This document shows, piece after piece, positions 42,374-51,540 of a DNA stretch of 64,000 nucleotides (positions are counted from its first letter, which is position 1; each line of letters opens with the position of its first letter). This DNA is from Pseudomonas aylmerensis (GTDB lineage: Bacteria > Pseudomonadota > Gammaproteobacteria > Pseudomonadales > Pseudomonadaceae): NCBI RefSeq assembly GCF_001702265.1, contig NZ_MAUE01000041.1:1-64000 (forward strand), written 5' to 3'. The position numbers were made by a program, and so were the translations under genes. The notes beneath the pieces were generated by a model, which was given only the letters and a program-made list of their open reading frames with translations, was not told the origin of the DNA and did not search any database.

Positions 42374-44533
42374 TCACACCTCTTCGTCACGCTGCAGTTC
42401 GAACAGTAGCAGCGAGCGGCCGGTCACCGCGTACTCGTGATCAAAATCAAACCGCTCCTGGCCGCGTACCGCCGGCTGGTTGGTGTCGAGCATGCAGGTC
42501 CAGAACTCACCTTCAGGCACCGACGGCAGGCGGAAATTGACCATGTCGTGATGCGCGTTCACCACCAGCAACAAGGTGGCGTCGGCACCGGCACGTCGAA
42601 TCCCGGTTTCCTGCGCGCGACCATCCATCAACATGCCGAGGCAGCGGCCATGGCTGTCTTCCCACTGTTCGGTGGTCATCTCGTTGCCATCCGGCGACAG
42701 CCAGGTCACATCCTTGACGCCGATGTCTTCGTTATAGTCGCCCACTAGGAAGCGGCCACGACGCAGGATCGGATAGGCCAGGCGCAGCTTGATCAGGCGT
42801 TTGACAAACTTGAGCAGCGCCTTGCCGTCATCGTCCAGCTCCCAGTTGACCCAGCCGATCTCGCTGTCCTGGCAGTAGGCGTTGTTGTTGCCGTGCTGGG
42901 TGCGGGCGAACTCATCACCGGCGACGATCATCGGCGTGCCCTGGGCCAGCAGCAACGTGGCGAAGAAGTTGCGCATCTGGCGCAGGCGCAGCGCGTTGAT
43001 TTCCGGATCTTCGGTCGGGCCTTCGACGCCGTGGTTCCACGACAGGTTGTTGTTGCTGCCGTCCTGGTTGTTCTCGTCGTTGGCTTCGTTGTGCTTGTCG
43101 TTGTACGACACCAGGTCATGCAGGGTGAAACCGTCATGCGCGGTGATGAAGTTCACCGAGCTGTAGGGGCGGCGACCCCGGTGGTTGAACATCTCGCCCG
43201 AAGCGGTCATGCGCCCGGCGAAGTCCGCCAACTGGCCGTCATCGCCTTTCCAGAAGGCACGTACGGTGTCGCGGAAACGGTCGTTCCATTCGACCCAGCC
43301 CGGCGGGAAGTTGCCCACCTGATAACCGCCGGGGCCGCAGTCCCAGGGTTCGGCGATCATTTTCAACTGGCGCAGTACCGGGTCCTGGCGGCATGCCACG
43401 AGGAAGCTGTGGCGTTCGTCAAACCCGTCGCGGTAGCGGCCGAGGATGGTCGCCAGGTCGAAACGGAAACCGTCGACGTGCATCTCGGTGGCCCAGTAGC
43501 GCAGGGAGTCGGTGACCATCTGCAGCACGCACGGGTGGCTCAGGTCGAGGGTGTTGCCGGTGCCGGAGTCGTTGATATAGAAGCGCTTGTCATCGGGCAT
43601 CAGCCGGTAGTAAGAGGCGTTGTCGATGCCGCGCATGGACAGGGTCGGGCCGCGCTCGTTGCCTTCGGCGGTGTGGTTGTAGACCACATCGAGGATCACT
43701 TCCAGCTTCTGCTCGTGCAGGTGCGCGACCATCTCCTTGAACTCGGCGATCTTGCCGCTGGCCAGGTAGCGCGGGTCGGGGGCGAAAAACGCGATGCTGT
43801 TGTAGCCCCAATAGTTGGTCATGCCTTTTTCCAGCAGGTGCTGGTCGTTGACAAAGGCGTGTACCGGCAGCAGTTCGACCGACGAGATGCCCAACTGGCG
43901 GATGTGCTTGAGCACGTCATCTTCCATCAGGCCGGCGCAGGTGCCCCGCACCGATTCGCCGACCGAAGGGTGGCGCATGCTGATGCCGCGCAAGTGGGTT
44001 TCGTAGATGATCGTACGGTCCCACGGCACGCGTACCGGCTGGTCATTGCCCCAGGTGTGCGCGGGGTCGATGACCTTGCACTTGGGCACGAAAGGCGCGC
44101 TGTCGCGTTCGTCGAAGCTGAGGTCGTCGTCCGGGTGGCCGATGGTGTAGCCGAACAGTGCCTCGGACCATTTGAGTTCGCCCACCAGCTGTTTGGCATA
44201 GGGGTCGATCAGCAATTTGTGGTGGTTGAAGCGATGACCGTTGGCCGGGTCATAAGCACCGTACACGCGGTAGCCGTAAATCAGCCCGGGGTGGGCGTCG
44301 GGCAAGTAACCGTGAAAGATTTCGTCGGTGTATTCGGGCAGTTCGATGCGTTCCAGCTCAACTTCGCCAGCGTCGTCGAACAGGCACAGCTCCACCTTGG
44401 TGGCGTTGGCCGAGAACAGCGCAAAGTTGACGCCCAGTCCATCCCAGGTGGCGCCGAGGGGGAAGGGCAAACCTTCACGAATCCGCGACGGCTCGTTGCC
44501 CGGCGTCGAAGGGGTTTTATGGGGTTTGCTCAT
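42374..44533 (-). CDS. glgX: Glycogen debranching enzyme GlgX
   Basis: A 719-residue isoamylase-type GH13 enzyme that hydrolyses alpha-1,6 branches of glycogen limit dextrin. An N-terminal CBM48 domain (LPFPLGATWDGLGVNFALFS, about 20-110) precedes the catalytic barrel; the nucleophile Asp lies in DGFRFDLATILG, the acid Glu in MIAEPWD, and the third Asp in FITAHDGFTL. AGGAGC precedes the start. It heads the second operon of the glycogen/trehalose region; the next gene starts one base after its stop region. Feeds linear glucans to the TreY/TreZ and MalQ enzymes encoded next door. Confidence 0.95.
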   Translation of the reverse strand: MSKPHKTPSTPGNEPSRIREGLPFPLGATWDGLGVNFALFSANATKVELCLFDDAGEVELERIELPEYTDEIFHGYLPDAHPGLIYGYRVYGAYDPANGHRFNHHKLLIDPYAKQLVGELKWSEALFGYTIGHPDDDLSFDERDSAPFVPKCKVIDPAHTWGNDQPVRVPWDRTIIYETHLRGISMRHPSVGESVRGTCAGLMEDDVLKHIRQLGISSVELLPVHAFVNDQHLLEKGMTNYWGYNSIAFFAPDPRYLASGKIAEFKEMVAHLHEQKLEVILDVVYNHTAEGNERGPTLSMRGIDNASYYRLMPDDKRFYINDSGTGNTLDLSHPCVLQMVTDSLRYWATEMHVDGFRFDLATILGRYRDGFDERHSFLVACRQDPVLRQLKMIAEPWDCGPGGYQVGNFPPGWVEWNDRFRDTVRAFWKGDDGQLADFAGRMTASGEMFNHRGRRPYSSVNFITAHDGFTLHDLVSYNDKHNEANDENNQDGSNNNLSWNHGVEGPTEDPEINALRLRQMRNFFATLLLAQGTPMIVAGDEFARTQHGNNNAYCQDSEIGWVNWELDDDGKALLKFVKRLIKLRLAYPILRRGRFLVGDYNEDIGVKDVTWLSPDGNEMTTEQWEDSHGRCLGMLMDGRAQETGIRRAGADATLLLVVNAHHDMVNFRLPSVPEGEFWTCMLDTNQPAVRGQERFDFDHEYAVTGRSLLLFELQRDEEV

Positions 44534-44610
44534 GGTGTTGCTCCTGCAAGGGTCTTTTTTCGGGCCGAACGCGGCCGTGCTGACGAATATTCAGCTGACA
44601 ATCGGGGTGG

Positions 44611-44646
44611 AAAAATCACCGCTTACCGGCAGGGCCGGCAAGCGGT
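44611..44646 (-). terminator. Intrinsic terminator after the DUF2934 gene
   Basis: ACCGCTTACCGGC and GCCGGCAAGCGGT form a 13-pair stem with one mismatch and a three-base loop (44618-44646). On the minus strand it is followed by GATTTTT. It ends the glgA-treZ-malQ-treY-DUF2934 transcript and separates it from glgX. Confidence 0.8.
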
Positions 44647-44653
44647 GCGGGGG

Positions 44654-44923
44654 TCAAGGCTTGGGCTTTTTCGGCGCCGCTGGCTTCTTCGCCGCCGGGG
44701 CTGCCGGCTTGCTCGCGGCCGGTGGCGCAGGCTTGGCCTTGGCCGGCGGTTTGGGCGCGGTCTTGGGTTTGGCCGAGGCCTTGGGCTTGCTCGGCGTCAG
44801 GGCTTCGGCTTCGGCAAGTTTGCGCGCCATCTCCCAATGACGTGCGTCCTCCCCATGGGGTTTGCCTTCAGATTCCCAGATCTGATGCGCCAGCTCGCGT
44901 ATGCGTTTGTCTTCAGTACTCAT
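44654..44923 (-). CDS. DUF2934 protein with Lys/Pro/Ala-rich tail
   Basis: An 89-residue protein. Residues 1-40 are a DUF2934 module (RIRELAHQIWESEGKPHG), often present beside trehalose/glycogen genes (as PA2161). Residues 45-89 are a low-complexity KP/AP repeat tail, like the histone H1-like tail of AlgP and similar Pseudomonas proteins, and probably bind nucleic acid or polyanions. The start at 44923 has GAGGAGC upstream. It sits 24 bases after treY, last in the trehalose operon, just before a terminator. Function unknown. Confidence 0.82.
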   Translation of the reverse strand: MSTEDKRIRELAHQIWESEGKPHGEDARHWEMARKLAEAEALTPSKPKASAKPKTAPKPPAKAKPAPPAASKPAAPAAKKPAAPKKPKP

Positions 44924-44947
44924 CACAATGCTCCTCACAGAAAATTT

Positions 44948-47698
44948 TCAGCTTTCTTGATCATCAGGATTGATAAAGACATTGACCGGGAAATCCCCCA
45001 GGGCAGCGCTGATCAACAGCTCCTTGTCTGGTGTGACTGCGCCTGTATGAAAAAGTCCCTTCCAGTTTTGAGTTGGCGCGGCGAACGGTAATTTCACCCG
45101 TGTATCGCCCCAAACCTGCGCATTGATCTGGGGATGCACACCGTTTTCAAGCAGGTCAAACGGCCAGCGCGGCACCACCACCAACAGGTGGCGGCCCTGG
45201 TGTTCGCGGTGGAACGCGACCACCCGCCCGGCGTGTTGGCCGAGCACTTCCAGCGGCGTATAGCTGCCTGCGCGGAACAGTCCGGGATCGGCCTTGCGCA
45301 AGGCCAGCGCCTGGGCAATCACGGCCTGCTTGATGCGCCCGTCTCGCCAGTTGAACAGCAGTTCGCCGGGGTCCCATGGGGTATCCAGCGCGCGTTGCCG
45401 TGCGTTGAAATCCACCGGGCGACGGTTGTCCGGGTCCACCAGGCTGAAGTCCCAGAACTCGTCGCCCTGGTACAAGTCCGGCACACCCGGCACGGTGATG
45501 CGAAGCAAGGATTGCGCCAGGCCATTCACCGCACCGGCGGGGGCGATCACCTGGGCCGCGTTGCCGATTGCCGTGCGCAACGGACGGCCTTCCTCGCTCA
45601 GCAACAGGCGTGACAGGAAGGCTTCGACGCCCTGTTCATAGGCTTCGTTGGGCGCGCTCCAGGCGCTCTGCAGCTTGGCCTCGCGCAGGGCTTTCTGTTG
45701 CCATTGCCACAGGCGCTGATGGTAGTCCTCGAAGTCATCGGCCTGGTCCAACGGCCAGCTGCCGAGCAGCACTTGGTAAAGAATCAACTCATCGCCGGCC
45801 GACGGCGCACTGGCGTCAGTGCGCAGCGGCGCGGCCAGCCTGCGCCACTGCTCGACCTGCTCGACATACCACGCTGCGCACTCGCTGAGCACCGCGAGGC
45901 GCGCACGGGTGTCTTCGCCGCGCTTGTGGTCGTGGGTCGCCGTGGCCAACAGGTTATCGGGGAAGGTCTGCAGGCGTTGCTGGTTGACCGCATGGAACTC
46001 GGCCAGCGGCGCGCTGAACTGCTCGGTGCTGAAACCCACGTCATTGCGCGACAGCAGCACGCCCGAGCGATAGAACGCAGTGTCTTCCACGGCCTTGGCG
46101 GCCGCCGGCGACGTCAGTTGCTGGAAGCGCACGCAGGCATGCTTGAGCATCTTGCGCTCGCGGCCCACCGGGCGATGGCGCCAAGGCTGGCCGCCGAGCC
46201 ATTTTTCCAGGTGTTCGAGCACCGGCCAGTCGCCTTCGCCGAGGGTGCTGCGGGCACCGTCCATGGCCTGCTGGAAGACTTTGTCGTCAGCCGCGCTGCG
46301 GCCCAGCGCGCTGATGTAGGTGCGGTACACCGGGAAGTGCACGATCAGCTCCTGCAAGGCACGGCGGATCGCACCGAGGGTCAGGTCGCGGGTCATCACA
46401 TCGTCGCGCGCCACTTGTAGCAGCGCCCGCGCCACGCTTTCGAAATCACCGCCGAGGGAGCCATTGAGGATCTGTTGACGTGCCAGCCGCGCCTCTTCGA
46501 TAAACGCCGAGGGCCGTTCGCTGTGCTGCGTCCACAACGCGGCCAGCGGCGCAAAGCCCTCCGGGTGGTGTTGCAGCAGCGACAGCTGGTTCATGAATTC
46601 GTAGCCGGTGGTGCCGTCCACGCGCCAGTCTTCACGCAGGGTTTCGCCTTCGCCGAGAATCTTTTCGACAAAGATCGGCAGGTGCCGCTCCGGCGACAGC
46701 GAATCCACGCGCCGGCGCAGCTTGCGGCAGTAGCCGCGAGGATCGGCGAGGCCGTCGATGTGGTCGATGCGCAAACCGTCCACCAGGCCTTCACTGATCA
46801 GCTCGAAGATCTTGCCGTGGGTGGCTTCGAACACGGCGCTGCGCTCCACGCGCAGGCCACCGAGTTCGTTGACGTCGAAGAAGCGCCGCCAGTTGATGTC
46901 GTCCGCCGCGGTGCGCCAGCTGGCCAGGCGATAGGTCTGTTGCTCGAGCAGCTGGTGCAGGCGCTTGAAGCCTTCAGGCTGGCGCCCGTCGAACTCGGCC
47001 AGCCGGCTTTCGATGGCGGGCAAAACTTCGGTGGCGCGCTCGGCCAGCGCCTGCTTGAGCCAGGCGGCTTCGGCGTAGGCGTCATCCTGGTAGGCGAGGG
47101 CGCTGAAGCGGTCGGCCAGGGGCTTGAGCAATGGGTCGTTGCCGAGGATCAACGCGTAGTCGCGTGGGCAGATCGGAAAGCGGTGTTGGTAATGCTCGAC
47201 GTAGAACGCCCCATGGGCTGCATCGAAATGCAGGGTCAGGGTGCCGGTCTGCAAGGCTTCGCCGTAGTCGCTGCCGAGGAATGGCATCAACAACTGGCCC
47301 TTGAGCAGCGGGTCGGGGGAGTGCCATTGGATGTCGAAGAACTCGCTGTAGGGACTCAGGCGCCCCCATTCCAGCAGGTCCAGCCACCAGGGGTTGTCGG
47401 CGCCGCCCACGGCCATGTGATTGGAGACGATATCGAGGATCAGCCCCATACCGTGCTCACGCAAGGCCGCGACCAGACGGCGCAGCGCCGCTTCACCGCC
47501 AAGCTCGGGGTTGACGCTGGTCGGGTCGACCACGTCGTAGCCGTGCATGGAACCGGCACGCGCGCTGAGCAGCGGCGAGGCGTACAGGTGGCTGATGCCC
47601 AGTTGGGCGAAATACGGCACCAGCGGCACCGCGTCATCGAGGGTGAAACCTTTATGGAATTGCAGGCGCTGGGTAGCGCGCAGGGGCAGTGCTTTCAT
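44948..47698 (-). CDS. treY: Maltooligosyl trehalose synthase
   Basis: A 916-residue GH13 enzyme that isomerises the terminal alpha-1,4 glucosyl bond of maltooligosaccharides to alpha,alpha-1,1. N-terminal barrel strand region (FTLDDAVPLVPYFAQLGISHLYASPL), nucleophile Asp in GLRIDHIDGL, acid Glu in IFVEKILGEGE. Length is normal to long for TreY. Starts with an ATGA overlap with malQ, so translation is coupled. TreZ then releases trehalose from its product. Confidence 0.95.
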   Translation of the reverse strand: MKALPLRATQRLQFHKGFTLDDAVPLVPYFAQLGISHLYASPLLSARAGSMHGYDVVDPTSVNPELGGEAALRRLVAALREHGMGLILDIVSNHMAVGGADNPWWLDLLEWGRLSPYSEFFDIQWHSPDPLLKGQLLMPFLGSDYGEALQTGTLTLHFDAAHGAFYVEHYQHRFPICPRDYALILGNDPLLKPLADRFSALAYQDDAYAEAAWLKQALAERATEVLPAIESRLAEFDGRQPEGFKRLHQLLEQQTYRLASWRTAADDINWRRFFDVNELGGLRVERSAVFEATHGKIFELISEGLVDGLRIDHIDGLADPRGYCRKLRRRVDSLSPERHLPIFVEKILGEGETLREDWRVDGTTGYEFMNQLSLLQHHPEGFAPLAALWTQHSERPSAFIEEARLARQQILNGSLGGDFESVARALLQVARDDVMTRDLTLGAIRRALQELIVHFPVYRTYISALGRSAADDKVFQQAMDGARSTLGEGDWPVLEHLEKWLGGQPWRHRPVGRERKMLKHACVRFQQLTSPAAAKAVEDTAFYRSGVLLSRNDVGFSTEQFSAPLAEFHAVNQQRLQTFPDNLLATATHDHKRGEDTRARLAVLSECAAWYVEQVEQWRRLAAPLRTDASAPSAGDELILYQVLLGSWPLDQADDFEDYHQRLWQWQQKALREAKLQSAWSAPNEAYEQGVEAFLSRLLLSEEGRPLRTAIGNAAQVIAPAGAVNGLAQSLLRITVPGVPDLYQGDEFWDFSLVDPDNRRPVDFNARQRALDTPWDPGELLFNWRDGRIKQAVIAQALALRKADPGLFRAGSYTPLEVLGQHAGRVVAFHREHQGRHLLVVVPRWPFDLLENGVHPQINAQVWGDTRVKLPFAAPTQNWKGLFHTGAVTPDKELLISAALGDFPVNVFINPDDQES

Positions 47699-49779
47699 CG
47701 GTCACGCTCATAGGCTTGGTTGCGCGCGACGGCCAGCAGTTCGAGGCGGCGGGCGGCGCCGGCATTGTCGAGCAGGCTGGAAGCCTCGCCCGCCAGGCGG
47801 CGGCGCCAATTGGGATGGGTATCGGTGGTGCCGGGCAGGTTGGCTTGTTCTTCAATGCCCAGCGCGTCCTCAAGCGGCAGCAGCACCAGCGGCGCACGGG
47901 TGTGGCCGAGGTAGCGCACGCTGGCGTCGATCATGTGGTCGGTTTCATTGCGAATTTCTTCGACGAAATTCTGCGGGTCCTGGCTCAAGGCCTGGCGCAG
48001 TGCCTGGCGTTCGCGCAGGCGGTGTTCGCTCCATTGCTCCACGGTGGGCGCATCGATGAGGCCGAGCTGGATGTTCCAGTCGATATCACGGCTGTGCCAC
48101 CAGCCGTTGAGGGTCGGCAGGTCATGGGTGCTGGTGGTGGCCAGGGCGTTGTCCGGCCAGTCGAGGATCGGGTTGAACTGGCCATCGTGGCCTTGTTCGA
48201 ACAACAGCACGCGCATGCCCAGGATCGAGCGGCCGCTGAGCTTTTCGCGCAGGCCGTCGGGCACGGTGCCGAGGTCTTCGCCGAGGACGATAGCCTTGTG
48301 GCGGTGGGACTCCAGGGCCAGCAGCCGCAACAGGTCATCCACCGGGTAATACAGGTAGGCGCCTTCGCGCGGCGAGGCGTCCATGGGAATCACCCACAGG
48401 CGCTGCAGGCCCATCACATGGTCGATGCGCAAGCCGCCGGCGTGGGCGAAGTTGGCGCGCAGCATTTCGATGAATGCACGAAAACCGTTGCGCTTGAGGC
48501 CTTCGGGTGAGAACGCGGAAATCCCCCAGCCTTGGCCCGAGCGGTTGAGAATATCCGGCGGCGCGCCCACGGTCAGGTCGGCCAGCAGTTCATCCTGGCG
48601 GCTCCAGGCCTGGCTGCCGCCGCCATCAGCGCCTACCGCCAGGTCGGCGATCAGGCCGATGCCCATGCCGCTGCCTCGGGCGGCTTGCTGGGCACGCTCC
48701 AGGCAGCGCGCGATCAGCCATTGGGCGAAGGCGTAGTAGCCGATTTCCTCGCGGTTGGCTTCAGCGAACTGTACCAGTGCCGGGCTTTGCGGATTGCGCC
48801 ACTCCTGGGGCCAGTGACGCCAGTCGAGGTCCTCGCCGGCGGCGGCACGCTGCGCCTGCACAGCTTCGAAGCGGCAGTGGTTCTCCAGTGCTTCGCCACC
48901 GGCCTGGCGGAAGCTGAGGAAGTCGGCCTGTTGCGGGTGCTGGCCGTGGCGGAAATCTTCATACAGCGCGCGCAGCAGGCGTTGCTTGGCGTTGGCGGCG
49001 GCGGGCCAGTCGATCAGCGTGTGTTGCTCCAGCGTGTGCAGTTCATCTTCCAGGCCAAGGGCCTCGATGGTGCTGCGCACTTCGCGTTCGCCGAGGATGC
49101 AGGACGGAGAGGCATACAAGCTGTTGAGGAACAGGCGACTGGAAGGCGAGTACGGGCTGTAGCGGCCGGTGTCGGCGCTGAACATCGCGTGCATCGGGCT
49201 GATCGCCAGGGCGTCCGCACCACGTTCTGCGGCGGAGCGCGCCAGGTGCTCCAGGGCCAGGGTGTCGCCGAAACCACCATCCCCCAGGCGGCGTAGTGCG
49301 TACAACTGGGCACTCAGGCCCCAGGCGCGCGCGGGCTGGGTGTCCACCGCTTCGGCCACGCTGTAGCAGTGCGTGGGCGCGACGGCCAGGGTGAAGCTCT
49401 GGTCGTTGATATGCACCTGGTGATAACCCAGGGCGATCACGCCAGGCAGAATAGCGTTGCCGTCGAGGCGCAGCTCCAGGCTTTCGCCGCCTTCGAGGTT
49501 GACCCGGCACAGGGTATCGGGCTCGAAGTAACGTGCCAGGTCGAGGCCTTCGCCGGTGTCGATGGTCATCAAGGGGGGCAGGTGTTTGTCGTGTTGCACT
49601 TGCTCCAGTTCAAGCAGGCTGGCGTCGATCTCGGCATCGGTGTCGGCCGGGTGGCCCAGGCCTTTGAGAACGGCGCGCAGGGCGTCGGGTTTCACTCGTT
49701 GCGGGCGGCCGTTTGCGTCGATCCAATCGACGGCCAGGCCCGCGCGGCTGGCGAGGATTTCCAGGTTCGCTTCGCTCAA
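47695..49779 (-). CDS. malQ: 4-alpha-glucanotransferase (amylomaltase)
   Basis: A 694-residue GH77 enzyme that transfers alpha-1,4-glucan segments between maltooligosaccharides. Nucleophile Asp in GGLRIDHVMGL, acid Glu in VLGEDLGTVP, third Asp in STHDLPTLNGW. It lies between treZ and treY with four-base overlaps on both sides, a compact arrangement that would balance chain length for the TreY/TreZ pair. Confidence 0.95.
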   Translation of the reverse strand: MSEANLEILASRAGLAVDWIDANGRPQRVKPDALRAVLKGLGHPADTDAEIDASLLELEQVQHDKHLPPLMTIDTGEGLDLARYFEPDTLCRVNLEGGESLELRLDGNAILPGVIALGYHQVHINDQSFTLAVAPTHCYSVAEAVDTQPARAWGLSAQLYALRRLGDGGFGDTLALEHLARSAAERGADALAISPMHAMFSADTGRYSPYSPSSRLFLNSLYASPSCILGEREVRSTIEALGLEDELHTLEQHTLIDWPAAANAKQRLLRALYEDFRHGQHPQQADFLSFRQAGGEALENHCRFEAVQAQRAAAGEDLDWRHWPQEWRNPQSPALVQFAEANREEIGYYAFAQWLIARCLERAQQAARGSGMGIGLIADLAVGADGGGSQAWSRQDELLADLTVGAPPDILNRSGQGWGISAFSPEGLKRNGFRAFIEMLRANFAHAGGLRIDHVMGLQRLWVIPMDASPREGAYLYYPVDDLLRLLALESHRHKAIVLGEDLGTVPDGLREKLSGRSILGMRVLLFEQGHDGQFNPILDWPDNALATTSTHDLPTLNGWWHSRDIDWNIQLGLIDAPTVEQWSEHRLRERQALRQALSQDPQNFVEEIRNETDHMIDASVRYLGHTRAPLVLLPLEDALGIEEQANLPGTTDTHPNWRRRLAGEASSLLDNAGAARRLELLAVARNQAYERDR

Positions 49780-51521
49780 GGGTGCTCTCCAACAGGGGAT
49801 AGGGTCACGCGTGCGCTGTACGGCGGCAGTTGTGCGCCGTGCTCGGCAGGCGTTTGAAACAGAACGTGGGCGGCCGCCGGGTGGTCCACGGCGGTGGTGC
49901 TCAGGTTCAGGTCGATCTGCAACAGGCTGCTGTTGCCCAGGCGCCAGCGCGCACTGACGGCGCCGTCGGCCAATACCTGCGCACCCAAGGCCACGGTGCC
50001 GGGCAGGTGCGGCACGATATGCGTGTGGCGCAGGTTCAACAGGTGCCGGTAGAGCTCGGCGTGGGGGTGATCGGCCAGCGCCGGGGAGGATTGCTTGAAA
50101 GTGGCCAGGGCGTTCGGGTCCGGGATGCGGTCACGACGCTCCGGGTCCTGGAAGGCGGCAAAGTCGGCAAATTCGCCGCGCCGGCCCTCACGCACCGCTT
50201 CGGCCAGTTCGCCGTGGTGATCGGTGAAAAACAGGAACGGCTCGCTGGCATTCACTTCATCGCCCATGAACATCAGCGGGATCATCGGTGACAGCAGCAG
50301 CAGGGCGGTCGCCGCCTTTAGCGCCTGGGGCGCGCACAACTGGTGCAGGCGCTCGCCCATCGCGCGGTTGCCGATCTGGTCGTGGTTCTGCAGGAAGGCT
50401 ACAAAGGCGGTGGGCGGCAGATCGCCGCTGGGTTCGCCGCGCTCATGGCCGTGGCGGGTGGTGTGGCCCTGATAGACAAAACCCTCGCCCAGGCAACGCG
50501 CCAGTTGGGCGGTAGGTTCCTTGGCAAAGTCGCTGTAGTACGCGTCGGTTTCGCCGGTCAGCAGTACGTGCAACACGTTATGAAAGTCATCATTCCATTG
50601 CGCGTCGAAATCCTGCTTGAGCAGGCTGGCCTGGTTGAGTTCGTTCTCCAGCACCAGCCACACATGCCGGCCGGTGTCGACCTGCTGGCGCACCCGCTGC
50701 GCGAGCTCCTGCAGGAAGCCTGGGTTGTCGATGGCGTGCACGGCGTCCAGGCGCAGGCCGTCGAAGCGGTATTCCAGCAACCACATCAGCGCGTTGTCGA
50801 GGAAGAAATTGCGCACTTCACGGCGGTCGAAATCGATACCGGCGCCCCACGGCGTGTGCACGTCTTCCTGAAAGAAGCCGGCCGCGTACTGGTCCAGGTA
50901 ATTGCCATCGGGACCGAAGTGGTTGTAGACGACATCCAGGATCACCGCGAGGCCATGCTCGTGGGCGCAATCGACCAAGTGCTTGAGCTGCTCGGGAGTG
51001 CCGTAGGAGGACTGGGGCGCATACGGCAGCACGCCGTCATAACCCCAGTTGCGTTCGCCGGGAAATTGCGCCAATGGCATCAACTCAATGGCGGTGACGC
51101 CCAGCTCGGCCAGGCGTGGCAGGTGTTTTTCGACCTCGGCGTAGCCCCCCATCGCACCCACGTGCAGCTCGTAGATCACCGCTTCGTGCCAGGGGCGGCC
51201 TTGCCAGTGGCTGTGACGCCATGGGTAGGCGAGCGGGTCGACGACTACGCTCCAACCATGCACGTCCGCAGCCTGGGCCCTGGACGCGGGGTCGGGTACA
51301 TCCATTTCTCCATCGATGTTGAAGCGGTAGCGGGTGCCGGCGGGGCACTTCACTTCTGTCTCGAACCATCCCTCTGCCTGCGGCAGCATGGCGATGGATT
51401 TGCCGTCTTCCAATTCAACGCTGACATAAAACGCGTCTGGCGCCCACAAGGCAAAACGCGTGTGTTGCGCGTCCAGCATGATTGCGCCGTGGGGCCAGGT
51501 TTCCAAAGTCCGTAACGGCAT
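49776..51521 (-). CDS. treZ: Maltooligosyl trehalose trehalohydrolase
   Basis: A 581-residue GH13 enzyme that releases trehalose from maltooligosyl trehalose. N-terminal E-set domain (HTRFALWAPDAFYVSVELEDG), barrel with nucleophile Asp in GLRLDAVHAI and acid Glu in LVLENELNQ, and third Asp in LQNHDQIGNR. GGAGG precedes the start. It ends in an ATGA overlap with malQ and begins 19 bases after the glgA stop. Confidence 0.95.
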   Translation of the reverse strand: MPLRTLETWPHGAIMLDAQHTRFALWAPDAFYVSVELEDGKSIAMLPQAEGWFETEVKCPAGTRYRFNIDGEMDVPDPASRAQAADVHGWSVVVDPLAYPWRHSHWQGRPWHEAVIYELHVGAMGGYAEVEKHLPRLAELGVTAIELMPLAQFPGERNWGYDGVLPYAPQSSYGTPEQLKHLVDCAHEHGLAVILDVVYNHFGPDGNYLDQYAAGFFQEDVHTPWGAGIDFDRREVRNFFLDNALMWLLEYRFDGLRLDAVHAIDNPGFLQELAQRVRQQVDTGRHVWLVLENELNQASLLKQDFDAQWNDDFHNVLHVLLTGETDAYYSDFAKEPTAQLARCLGEGFVYQGHTTRHGHERGEPSGDLPPTAFVAFLQNHDQIGNRAMGERLHQLCAPQALKAATALLLLSPMIPLMFMGDEVNASEPFLFFTDHHGELAEAVREGRRGEFADFAAFQDPERRDRIPDPNALATFKQSSPALADHPHAELYRHLLNLRHTHIVPHLPGTVALGAQVLADGAVSARWRLGNSSLLQIDLNLSTTAVDHPAAAHVLFQTPAEHGAQLPPYSARVTLSPVGEHP

Positions 51522-51540
51522 CTATGAAGACCTCCCTTGA

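Noticed and set aside
42893..45091. Long plus-strand frame (732 residues) over glgX and treY
   Set aside because: Antisense to clear GH13 genes with intact active sites; it exists because of codon bias at high GC. Similar antisense frames at 28325-30268, 13760-15466 and 53450-54673 were dropped for the same reason.
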